Source: Asterias amurensis (taxonomy: Eukaryota; Echinodermata; Asteroidea; Forcipulatida; Asteriidae). From it: 64,000 nt of DNA. Every line of letters begins with the position of its first letter. Position 1 is the first letter of the stretch. The stretch is taken from NCBI RefSeq assembly GCF_032118995.1, contig NC_092663.1, positions 8,370,001-8,434,000 on the forward strand, given 5' to 3'. Below, one piece after another: positions 11,179-21,862 of the stretch. The translations under genes and the position numbers were made by a program. Under the pieces are notes generated by a model that ran no database searches, was not told where the DNA came from, and worked only from the letters and a program-made list of their open reading frames with translations.

Positions 11179-11573
11179 CAAAGACAGTGGATACTATTGG
11201 TAATTGTCAAAGACTAGTATTCACAGTTTGTGCATCTCAACATATGCATAAAATAACAAACCTGTGAAAATTTGAGCTAAATCGCTCGTTGAAGTTGCGA
11301 GATATTAATGAAAGAAAAAACACCCTGGTCACACTAAAGTTGTGTGCTTTCAGATGCTTGATTTCGTGACCTCAAATTCTAAACTTGAGGTCTCTAAATC
11401 AAAAAACGTGAAAAATTACTTCTTTCTCGAAAACTACGTCACTTCAGAGGGAGCTGTTTCCCACAATGTTTTATACTATCAACAACCGTTCCCCATTTTA
11501 TTACTCGTAATCAAGAAAGGTTTTATGATTAAAATTATTTTGAGTAATTACCATTAGTGTCCACTGCCTTTAA
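11179..11573 (+). mobile_element. Family A TTAA MITE
   Basis: Close relative of the copy 100 bp upstream and in the same orientation. The left TTAA has mutated to TTCA; the right end GTCCACTGCCTTTAA is intact. Confidence 0.85.
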
Positions 11574-12407
11574 TATTATTTCAAGCTAAATTTGTTGAGA
11601 TATTGCCAAAAATCCGGAGCGGCTAGGAGCATTCAGGAAGAATAATAGTAGCACATAGTCTGAGAAGCATTACTGCATTAACGCTTCTCATATTCAAATT
11701 TGGGGGTATAACGTTTATATGTTTTTACATGTAACCACACTATTTCTAAGTCAAATGTTTCTATCGAAAGCTGCTGTATGCTTCTAACCAAGCGTGTTGG
11801 TTGTCATGAATATTTTAAGAGCCCAACATAAACCTTCCTATTCAGGCTTTTATTTCGTAGTGATGGTTATAGGGATTTCTGCTTGATACTATAACACTAT
11901 AGCTGACCCCTAACCCATGTACATGTGATGTTTCATTTGTTTTGCTTTTCCTTTCTCATGGTTTTGTGTATTTTTTTTTCATTTACATGTTGGCTTATCC
12001 AGTATGTGTCTCTTAAAATTTGGTTTTATTATCAATAAATAATACTATAAAAAAAAAAAAAAAAAAAAATTATGTTTTGCTATTTTATAGTTTTGCTATT
12101 TTATGGTATTATCCATGCTAACGGTTCATATAGTTATACAAATAAACTCTATGACTTTGACGTCTAAAAAAAAGGGGGAAAAATGAAAACATGCGGGCAA
12201 AATACTACAGCGTAAATCATTGAGATCACCGTAAAACTGCTTGTAGTTTTATGGCACAAACCCGGGCCACCAAGCCTTCACGTGCACTGATTACTCAAAC
12301 AAACTTTTCACACAGATCGTACAGATTATGAACTATTTATTTACAACTATTACACATGATACCCAAATATAAAGCTGCTTAAAATAAACGAGGGGATTAC
12401 GAAAATT
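11574..12407. other. No gene seen; low-complexity DNA
   Basis: AT-rich with an A-run at 12051-12069. The words AAAATCCGGAGC and GAAGAATAAT recur at 8290-8345 and 41828-41860, hinting at a further old dispersed repeat. Confidence 0.35.
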
Positions 12408-12799
12408 CTTAAAGGGACACGCTGCCTTGGATCGGGTGAGTTGCTCTATATATGAAAAGCGTTTGAAACCGTTTGTTATGAAAGGCATAATAAATGGTTG
12501 GAAAGGTGTTTTAAAAGTAGAGTATAATGATCCACACAAATGATCATGCCCCCAACTTACACGCCTTTTCCTTATACGTCGTGAAATAACACGGCACGCC
12601 ATTTTGTGGTCAAATTTTTGACTCCACAAAATGGCCGACCGTGTTTGTTCTCACAATAAAAGGAAAAGCGTGAGCAATTTCGAGGCGTAGGTGGATCATT
12701 ATCTCTTAAAACACCTTTCAAAGCATATCATGACAATTCGGTTTCAAACGCTTCTTTAAAAGCGTTTGAAAAACCACCAAGGTAACGTGTTCCTTTAAT
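12408..12799. mobile_element. Palindromic TTAA MITE, family B (full length)
   Basis: Left end CTTAAAGGGACACGCTGCC, right end GGTAACGTGTTCCTTTAA. The central symmetry point lies where CCATTTTGTGGTCAAAT meets its complement near 12600-12640. It is the most complete family B copy. Confidence 0.8.
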
Positions 12800-13858
12800 A
12801 TTCACAGTGGTATACGTGTTTAAAGCATGCACGCACGAAGATTGGAACTGTGCAAATAATATTTGAATCATATTACCCGTTTTTGGTTTCGCCTGTGATT
12901 GTACGAAGTCCCGGTATAGCAATTTGTTTTTGTATGCACTACAAAATTGCCACATGTATTATTGCTTTCCATTAGGGACATCTTTCGTCTTCTAAATCGA
13001 TTTCAAAAAAGGGAATCCTTTTGTAGCCCAACGAAGGGGGTGTCCCTTTAAGTAACTGCACGTTTATCAAATGAAATCATTGTATCAGATGAAATCACTG
13101 GTTCTGTTAGACCTCAACAAAAAATATGCATACAATAAAAAAACCTGTTTAAATCACATTAGGTCTTCATGATTTGTTTTTTCTTCGCGGATAAAGACAT
13201 GGGGCCAGTCTAATGATGGTGTTTTCCCAGATGCGGGTCGCCATTTTGTTTACGGCACTACGAAGCTGCCACTGTCGTAGTGCTTTTCAATGGGAGTTCT
13301 TTCCTTTCTGAATCGATTCAAAAGGGGAATCTTCAAACAAAAATCAGGAAAATATTTGAGGATGCCAATTCTAAATAGCAGAAGAATCAATTGCATCTGG
13401 GTCGGTCCAAATAATGAGGTCGGGGTCTTTCTAAGTGTTTTAGTTCTCGGAAGCCCTTGAAAATATTGATATTAAAAACAATATTAATCCGACAATAATC
13501 TGATCGTTCAGCATCAAGGCCAATTTTTCACAGAAAAAACCCCAAAACATATATATCCGTATTTTTTATTGGGCTTGATTGTCTACCCCACAATTATAAT
13601 ACTCTACAAAATAGCCGGCGTTGTACTTAGACTATAATTAGACTTCGATTATTATTAATGTCCATAACGGAAAGTATTTTCTTGGTAACTTTAGTTTTTG
13701 TAGATATATTTTTATTAATACAATTTTAAAATTTGATGTGTTTGTGTCGCTGGGCACCTCTGAAAAACAGTGTTTCACTGAGAGGTTTCCCCAGAGTAAA
13801 TAAGAAATACATAAAAATCTCACTCTTCTACTGCAAACTAAAAGCCATATAACAACTT
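12800..13858. other. No gene seen
   Basis: Contains short ORFs only. The phrase CGATTTCAAAAAAGGGAATC recurs in altered form near 13311, so a diverged local repeat is likely. Confidence 0.3.
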
Positions 13859-14209
13859 AAAGAGTGTCCACACTCTCGGTTTTTACACGAAATATATGTC
13901 AGCATACAAACTCACTTGGAAATGGGCAATTGTATACGGTGAGTTGTTGCATAGTATAAAACATTGTGAGAATTAATAACTTCATCTGAAGTAACGTAGT
14001 GATTGAGAAAAAGGTAATTTCTCACTTGAACATTTGAATCTGAGAAAGACTTCAGGCTTGAAGCCTTTCTCATGCATTTGGAGGCATACAAATTTGTGAC
14101 CAATTGAGCCAAAGTTTACACAGGCTTGTTATTTTATGCATGGTACACACCAAGTGAGAATACTCAGTTGTTCATAGACAAATTACCAAAGGTGTTCAGT
14201 GCCTTTAAG
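13859..14209 (-). mobile_element. Diverged family A2 MITE
   Basis: Retains AGTATAAAACATTGTGAGAA and the right end GGTGTTCAGTGCCTTTAA. It differs strongly from family A in the centre, where GACTTCAGGCTTGAAGCC forms the internal palindrome. Confidence 0.65.
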
Positions 14210-14360
14210 GCATAGGTGGATCCCAATTTAAATAAACAGTTACAACAACAAACACCAAAACTGAAAAGAAATTATAATAAATTAACATTTATAATGCGCC
14301 ATGTTTTTGGTCACAAAGTAAACTCTTTTATTTTATGCATAGGCCTATATGTCGGGATAT

Positions 14361-14415
14361 AGAAGTGAGAATACTGGTCTTTGGCAATTACCAAAGGTGT
14401 CCAGTGCCCTTAAAT
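14361..14415 (-). mobile_element. Family A2 MITE terminal fragment
   Basis: AGTGAGAATACTGGTCTTTG followed by GGTGTCCAGTGCCCTTAA, only the right tip of an element. Confidence 0.5.
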
Positions 14416-15560
14416 AAGGGAATACCAGGGGTAGCGACGAGTTTTTAAAACTGCTATTTAAATCTGCAGGGTCGTGGCCGTGCGATAAAGGCCCGAGCGT
14501 TTCGGATATGCATTCGTACAGGTTATAACAGCTCCAGCTGGTCATTCTAAGCCGTTTAAACACCCCTCGTGACGCACTCTCCACCAAAAGGAATAGCTGA
14601 GTCATTTATGAATAAAGCATTACACCTACCGTTTCAACTGGCTCCCTTATGCATGGAAGACTCGGGGCTCGGCAATATTCCCATTCTCCAACTTCGCCGA
14701 TCATCACCACTTTCACTTCAGCTATCGCTTAAAAATATTGGCTGAAATGTTGCTGGTTGATCTTATCTGGGCTATCTTAAAACTTTCTAGGAAGGTACTC
14801 CCAAACCTTGATCAGTAAGGTCAGCTATTGGGTTCTGTCCCTGCCGTTCACCTCTGTATACCCCATTCGATTCCCGCACCAAGAGCCTTGCATGTGGACC
14901 GGGTTTTTCAGTTACTGTGATTGCGTATAGGTCTTCCCTACATAAGGGGTTTCCTCCCATGTCTAAAACTGAAATGTCTTCATTGTCTCCTTCTAAAATA
15001 ACAACTTGTAGTGATGTTTCTTTTATAGTATGCTCTGTCGACTATAGATTCAGATTAAGATATTCTTGATCACTTCATTATTAGGTACAGCTCATACTCT
15101 TAATGCTATACCGCACTCTTCAATACGCTGTCGGTCTCCCCTTCCATCACCATCAACTAGCCGGGCCGACTCGGTCCTTTCAGGCACAACGGGCGAGGGC
15201 ACCGGGTCCCAGGGCCGCCCTGGGTGCAGCGCGAGACCCCGCCGCTCGGAGTACCGCAAAGAACGGCTATGAGCCAAATTCCCTTAGGAATTTTCTTTCT
15301 GTTCCTTACAAGAAAACCAGCTCTTTGTTAACCAAAATAGCCTGTCTAAAATTAAGCATAAGCACAAAGGAAACTCGCTGCATAGGACTTGTAACGTAAT
15401 TCCACGCCCTAGACATTTTTGCAGGGATTTGGTAAAACGTATGCGAAATAACTCCTTGTTGTCATGCTTTCACCTTTTGTTCCTATAGCTGTGAAATAAC
15501 GACAGAATCATTCATTTGGGTGGGGTGTATGGGTAGATATGGGAATATTTGAAGGCACGC
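14416..15560. other. Unassigned region with a GC-rich island
   Basis: No coding region was recognised. The part at 14800-15000 (CCATTCGATTCCCGCACC ... GGTTTCCTCCCATG) has the look of an old dispersed repeat. The part at 15150-15275 is far richer in G+C than anything around it (GGGCGAGGGCACCGGGTCCC); three overlapping ORFs on two strands are just its open frames. Confidence 0.35.
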
Positions 15561-15830
15561 CAGTCTTGTCTCTGGTATGATTAATTGGTGTATCCAAACG
15601 TATACATACAATAACGCATAAATTATGTAAACATTTGAACTTAATATTGCACGAGAACAATGAATGAAAAACACCCTCGTTGCACGTTCAAACGCCTAAT
15701 ACTCGTTTCAAGGTTTCAACCTTTGATTTTGACCACACTATACAAATGTGAAATATACGTTACAATAGACATAACACACAAGTTGTTATGCTAACAGTTA
15801 TTTCGATTATTTACCAACGGTAAATATTTT
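15560..15830 (-). mobile_element. Strongly decayed family A-like MITE
   Basis: Retains the order GTGTATCC...ACATACAATAACG, ATGAATGAAAAACACCCTCG and GTTATGCTAACAGTTATTTCG of family A, without clear ends. Confidence 0.35.
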
Positions 15831-16533
15831 CTTTTTAAATGAGTAAAAACATCAAGTTCTGAAAACCGATAGTGCATAGGCCCAAAAGGTTTTTTCCCCT
15901 CTAAATTCTTATGAATCCGGTAAGCGGTGACAGATCAGGCTTAAGCTTTCACCATAGTTTTGTTATTTTGTTTATATTATATTGAAACCAACGATTCTTT
16001 TCAGACCCCCCCCCCCCACACACAACCACACACTCATTTAGAGATCATCATTACATGCTGTACCGCAAACCTTTCTATATCGTGTTTCCACCATGCTAAG
16101 TTTCAAATTCTACGAATAATAATATCGATTTACACGAAGCATATTGATACACATGCATGTCCTTAACAATGGCCGCGTGCTTAATCATAATACTTTATAT
16201 AAAAGATTAAAAAAATACATGATCTAGGTAGTAAACAAACAAACAAAAATTAAAAAAATGACAAAATCACCAAGACACGCGAAACACACAAAATCATAAA
16301 GAAAGAACATGCTTAAACCAAAATAAAGTTTGGAATTAATAGTGGATAAATCAAATGTACGTCTGTCTCTTGCTGATAAACTATTTTTTACATATGTTTT
16401 TTTTTTTAATAAACTAATTTTTGTAATTTACATTTTGTGATATCGATTGCCCATTGATGAAAACGGAAATAGGTTACCGATGTCACACCTGCAGCTTGGA
16501 CATAATCTGCCAACTGCAGTTGTTGATTGTGCG

Positions 16534-16564
<31 letters not shown>

Positions 16565-16637
16565 CTTATATCATGTTAAGTTGAATAATTAAATAAAAAC
16601 CACGCATAATAAAAAATAAAATTGCATACACGGATGC
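15831..16637. other. No gene seen; low-complexity runs
   Basis: AT-rich with a C-run near 16009 and a long A-run near 16540-16564. Small ORFs lack support. Confidence 0.35.
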
Positions 16638-17014
16638 ATAAAGGCAGTGGACACTATTGGTAATTACTCAAAATAATTATTAGCACAAAACCTTACATGG
16701 TAACGAGTAAATGGGAGAGGTTGATAGTATAAAACATTGTGAGAAACGGCTCCCTCTGAAGTGACGTAGTTTTAGAGAAAGAAGTAATTTTCCACGAATT
16801 TGATTTCGAGACCTCATGTTGAGAATTTGAGGTTTCGAAATCAAGCATCTGAAAGCACATATCTTCGTGTGACAAGGGTGTTTTTTTTTCATTATCTCGC
16901 AACTTCAACGACCGATCGAGCTCAAATTTTCACAAGTTGGTTATTTTTATGTATATGTTGAGATACACCAAGTGAGAAGACTGGAAATTGACAATTAAAT
17001 AGTGTCCACTGCGT
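16638..17014 (-). mobile_element. Family A TTAA MITE
   Basis: Left end AAAGGCAGTGGACACTATTG, right end ATAGTGTCCACTGC followed by diverged sequence, so the right TTAA is lost. The internal body is typical of the family. Confidence 0.85.
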
Positions 17015-17436
17015 GTGCAATCGCAAATTCATGAAGTAGCGTTAACATAATAAAGTAGCTGCTTATTATGTGGCCAAACAGACCCAAAAACAAAACCAAC
17101 ACCAGTTCATTTTAATTAAAAGTGTGTAATTAGTTCTTCTGCATGTACGTTACACATGCATTAATGTTCCATTGGTTATTAGGATCGTGTATGTCATGTA
17201 CGTATATTTTTATTAAAGAAATGTTGAATTCGCATTGGAGATAAAACAAAATTATACTTTTGGTTTTTACCCTTACACAAATATGTGTGTAACAATATTT
17301 GAAAATTTATGCAAGTTTAACATCTGTAATATTATTTCCATTGTTGTATTTTGGTTTATGTCTTTCTTAGATGTGTTTTTATGTAGCCATGATAGCATCG
17401 GAGTTAAAAGCTTTGGTGTCACCGTTATTAGTTGAA

Positions 17437-17770
17437 GGAACATTACAGAATTGGTTTTTGCTAACAAAACAGTTGCCGACAGTGTAAGCACTTTATGTAA
17501 TCCACCATATATAAACTGACAAACCTGTATAAGTTTGAGACCGATCGGCCGTCTGGGTCACGAGAGAATAGTAAAAAACAGATTCCACATTTTGCATTGC
17601 ATCGATGCAAAAAAATGAATAAATGAAAAATGAATAAAACGCTCACTGAGCGATAAACTCAAAGACGCGATGTTAGATTATTTAATTCTCATCAAATATG
17701 ACATTTCAGACGGAAATATTCCAAGGGATGTTTTCTACTATCATCATCATTAGACCATGTAAGTTTTATG
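17437..17770 (+). repeat. Dispersed repeat C
   Basis: The segment GGAACATTACAGAATTGG ... GCTAACAAAACAGTTG ... GTGTAAGCACTTTATGTAAT ... CGCTCACTGAGCGATAAACT is found again, inverted, at 53270-53575. It abuts the LINE fragment that starts near 17812. Confidence 0.65.
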
Positions 17771-17811
17771 TAAACCTGATCTTCACGATTTTTGTATTTT
17801 TTTTTTTTAAA

Positions 17812-19013
17812 TTATAGAATATTGGTGTTCGTGGGTTGGCCCTGGAATGGTTTAAGAGCTACTTAACACACAGAAAACAATTTGTTTCGTATAATTCTAG
17901 ACAATCATCCAATAAATATATTTCTTGTGGAGTTCCTCAAGGTTCCGTATTAGGTCCTCTATTGTTCATTATCTATATAAATGATATTTGTAATTCGTCT
18001 AGTTTGATCTCCTTCTGTATGTTTGCAGATGATACAAGCCTTTTATATAAACACCACAATGTTGACGTAGCTATACAAAACCTTAACGTAGAGCTCGTTA
18101 AAATAAGTAACTGGCTTCTAGCAAATAAACTGTCAATTAATGTTCTGAAAACAAACTATATCATTTTCTGTGCTAGGCAAAGAAAATATGTGCGCCATGT
18201 ACCCCTCTGTTTAAATGGCAGTGCTCTAAACCAAACAAAGAGTTGTAAATTCTTAGGTATTAATATTGATGAGAACTTGTCCTGGAAAAAACACATACAT
18301 GTTTTAACCACCAAAATCTCAAAAAATGTTGGTATTATGAATAGATTGAAATATTTTCTACCGCAAAAGATTTTGTTAACTTTATTCAATGCATTCATTC
18401 TTTCATATTTAAATTACGCAATATTATCCTGGGGTCACGGAAAGGCACTATGTAACAAACTTTTACTATTGCAAAAGAAAGCCGTTAGAATTATTACAAA
18501 AGCCAATTATCTTTCTCATTCAGCTCCTATATTTGCCGAACTTAAAGTGCTCAAATTTAATGACCTGTATCGTCTGAACTTAAGTAAATTCATGTTCAAG
18601 AACAAATACCGCCTGTTACCTAATAGCTTTAATGAAATGTTTATTTTAGCTTCATCATTACATTCCTATGGTACTCGTAAAGCATTGAAGGGGGATCTGT
18701 ATATTAATCACAATAGAACTTCAATTCATAAAAATAGCGTTGTGCAACGAGGAGTAGAATATTGGAATAGTCTTCCCATACATTTTAAGCAACCTTCTAC
18801 AATCAGTACATTTTCAAGAAAACTTAAACACCACTTGCTAGATACTTATCTGTAATGCCATCAAAATCTAATGTTGTTCTTTTTAATCGTTTGCTTTGTT
18901 TGGTCTCAGCTGTCAGCTTGTGTATACCTGTGTGTCTGTTTTGTCTCTCACATAGAGAATACTTTGGTACACTAGTAGTAATCGGCGTCTTAATTCACGA
19001 AAGCGAGATGTCG

Positions 19014-19046
<33 letters not shown>

Positions 19047-19895
19047 CATACTGTCGCATTATTTTGTTCTCTGATTTTTATCATCATTGATATAAGGCAA
19101 ATTTATGTACCTGTTACCTAATAGCTTTTTATTTATTTAATCGGCAATCACTCTACCTGTATTTTCGAAACAACTACAAAAACTACTACTCAAATGCATA
19201 TTCCTTATAACCCTATAATTCATGACTTTAATAGTACGAGTCCATTTAATGATGACTCGCCTTTGTGTTGTTTGTAGGCCTACACCTATCGTCTGACCAT
19301 GTTGTCCCTTGTCTTTGTCTTTGTTTGTGTTCCTTGGTATCATGTTTGTCTGTCAATAGGTTAGGGCACAAAAGCATTTTGCTTCACCTTACACCTAAAT
19401 GTTGTCTTTAAATACTACATGTTTATTTTTTTGAAGTATTGTGTACCTAATCATACCTCATACTATATTGCTTGTTTTAATTTTGACATAAATGTACGCT
19501 ATTGTATTATTGTTTTGTATGACAGCATTGAAATAAATGTACTGATTATATATATCTTACCAATTCTGTAACAATCCTTTTCAGGCTTGTGCACCTGTCC
19601 TATTGTCCTTGTTGTATTGTTTTATTCATCATATTTTACTGTTCTTGCTCTTATCATATAATAATAAAATGCTTTCAGGCAGTTGTGCTGAGATGGAAGG
19701 TATACCGATCAAAGGTATACCGATCAAATGATTTGATTTGTAAAGATATGTACTTACATTTTGATAGATTGATGGATTTCCTCATTTTTTCCTGTCGTAA
19801 AATTTTAATATGTTTATAATAATTTTGTTATGCGCCTGTATTTATATGTGTACATGTTATGGAATGGGCGCAATATAAAATAATAAATTATTATG
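17812..19895 (+). mobile_element. 5'-truncated non-LTR retrotransposon
   Basis: Begins mid reverse transcriptase and includes an intact-looking C-terminal RT frame (17836-18855). About 1 kb of 3' UTR follows and ends GGCGCAATATAAAATAATAA, then a short ATTATGATGATG-type tail. Short tandem tails rather than poly(A) fit CR1/L2-like LINEs (family knowledge). A 30-nt T-run at 19017-19046 interrupts the 3' region. Confidence 0.75.
17836..18855 (+). pseudogene. LINE reverse transcriptase, C-terminal part (339 aa)
   Basis: The frame has RT motif B (CGVPQGSVLGPLLF) and motif C (FADDTSL) in the first 80 residues. The thumb/connection region follows, with LGINIDENLSWKKHI, then the conserved tail (GVEYWNSLPIHFK) and the end HHLLDTYL. 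The fingers, motif A aspartate and any endonuclease domain are missing upstream. The open frame carries no stops for 339 codons, so insertion was fairly recent, but the protein cannot be a working polymerase alone. Confidence 0.85.
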
Positions 19896-20640
19896 ATGAT
19901 GATTATTTATTTTTTTACGTGCAAGGCTTTTTAGCCCTTAGTCTTTTTTAGGGGGGGGGGGGTAAATAAAAAATAAAATTATTAGTAAATTCACGAGCAT
20001 GCGTCTATTTTATGTTGATTTTTGTTCTTGCTCGTCGGTAATATCGTACAACCTTGAGTCTGAATTTGCTCATGCCGTCTAATTACATGTTTCTTCAATT
20101 ATTGACTGCCATGGAAGTCTCTCACAAGCTACTGGAACGTGGTTTGCTTTGTTGTGTGTTGCGTTGGCAACCGCATGACATCCGCTATTATAGTACGGTT
20201 ATCACAGGGATAAAGACCTCGTCGCGTAGACCGCCTCGTACTTTGCACGGCTATTTTTTGTTTCATGGTTTGATGCATGCCGTGTGTGGTCTGTCAGTTA
20301 CTCGCTTTTGTATAGCTTTTTCCCAGCCAATTTCAGCAATAATTATTTGATAACATTATCAACGCATTCAAATTCACACCTCATTCCCCAGTCTTATGAC
20401 CTTTTACCTGTATCTGTTGTATTGACTTTAGCTCTATACTTTAGCATGAGTATCTTATGCCTGTTTGAAAACAATTTTTTTGTTGACCTTTATTCCAGGC
20501 CAAAGAGAAAGTAAACAAAACATTTAAAAAAAAATACAATTCCTGAATCAGGTGGGATGTGGTACGATTTAGGTTCCTATATGGTCAAAGTCAAGGTCAG
20601 GTACGGGGTCAGGGTAGAGTCAGGATATTAGAATGAAGAT
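19896..20640. other. No gene seen
   Basis: Contains a G-run at 19951 and short ORFs without recognisable domains. Confidence 0.3.
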
Positions 20641-20677
20641 TAGGGCTAGGTTTATAAAATAATATTCATAAATACCT

Positions 20678-20900
20678 CAGACAGTTTCGCTATTCTTATT
20701 GGTGGAGAGCGCGTCACGTGGGTGTGTATAAACCTTTGTTAATGACCAGTCAAAAGTGTTGAAACATGGGCGTGACACGTGAGCTTGCACCTGTGCTTAT
20801 AAGACAGTTTCTTCATTCCTATTGGTCGAGCGCAACGGCCGGGACAGTTGTGCCTCATCACGCGATACGCGCGACGCGCACAGCATTCCCTTATAAGGAG
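20678..20900. repeat. Diverged direct repeat
   Basis: AGACAGTTTCGCTATTCTTA-TTGGTGGAG at about 20679 and AGACAGTTTCTTCATTCCTA-TTGGTCGAG at about 20802 are related units about 123 bp apart, each followed by GC-rich sequence with short CGCG palindromes. Confidence 0.5.
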
Positions 20901-20954
20901 TTATTTTACTTTTTGACCAAAAGTGTTAATGGTTCTTTTACTGAAAAGGTATTT

Positions 20955-21111
20955 ATGAATTGGAATCAAGGTGTGTTGAATCGGTTTTCAAGTGGTTTAA
21001 ACCCGCCGAGGCCTGGTTCTTGACAACTCGACTTCGTCTCGGTAAAAGAACCAGGTCTCGTTGGGTTTAAACCACTAGTTGAAAACCTCGTTACCACACA
21101 TTGATTCCATT
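20955..21111. mobile_element. Foldback element with long arms
   Basis: The left arm (TGGAATCAAGGTGTG ... TCAAGTGGTTTAAACCC ... CCTGGTTCTT) is inverted on the right (AAGAACCAGG ... GGGTTTAAACCACTAG ... CACACATTGATTCCA). The small centre contains CTCGACTTCGTCTCG. It directly abuts the SINE at 21112. Confidence 0.7.
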
Positions 21112-21525
21112 AATAATAATACAAATGTGGCTTCTTATATAGCACACATGTCCGTCACCCAGTGACTCTCCTGGCGCTGTAACAGGCAGTTTTTCCTGCA
21201 AGATGTGGGACTACGTTTGAATTATGAGACCTAACTCTGATAGCACCATGTAATGTTTTACAAAGTGCTGTGGCGCAATTTGCTGCCGATCAGACCAGGA
21301 ACACCGGGGCTAATCCCAGTCTCTTTTCGATAATAATGCACTGGGTTTTACATGCGTTACATAACACATGGACCAACGGCTTGACGTCCCATCCGAAGGA
21401 CGAAGCAATGGTTAAGTGTCTTAAGGACACAAGTGTCACGGCTGGGGATTCGAACCCACACTGTGCTGATCAGAAACACCTGAGTTTAAATTCAGTGCTC
21501 TTAACCGCTCGGCCACGACACCTCT
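21112..21525 (-). mobile_element. Full-length tRNA-headed SINE
   Basis: Reads on the minus strand from AGGTGTCGTGGCCGAGCGG (A-box), with GGGTTCGAATCCCC as B-box, through a ~300-nt body containing CTTGTGTCCTTAAGACAC, to a short ATTATTATTA tail. The tail type matches the LINE tails in this window, so a CR1/L2-like LINE may have mobilised it. About 414 bp. It lies upstream of gene B. Confidence 0.75.
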
Positions 21526-21862
21526 TTGTCTATAAACAAAGTTAAATTTAAATTGAGGGATAACAATCACTATATCTAGTTTTCACTGTGTTTTCTTTCA
21601 GTTAATAACAGAGGCTGGACGAGTACCGTTGAGCTTATCTTCATTGACGCCACTGGTGACGTATTCAACCCGTGCGGAATTGTTAAGACCAAAACAATTT
21701 TAGCAAAAAGACAATGATATGCCGTGTAAAACTGTAATACAGACTCTAAAAAAATGATAGATTTCTGAAAGTTGGAGTAAAAAAGGGATATTTAAAAACA
21801 ATACACTCTTCAATACCATTTAACAAAACACTGGATATGAACTACGGATAATATCATCCAAT

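Noticed and set aside
16641-16908. Short proteins sharing the phrase [16 protein letters not shown] or [14 protein letters not shown], seen in many places
   Set aside because: They are all translations of the family A MITE, not a gene family.
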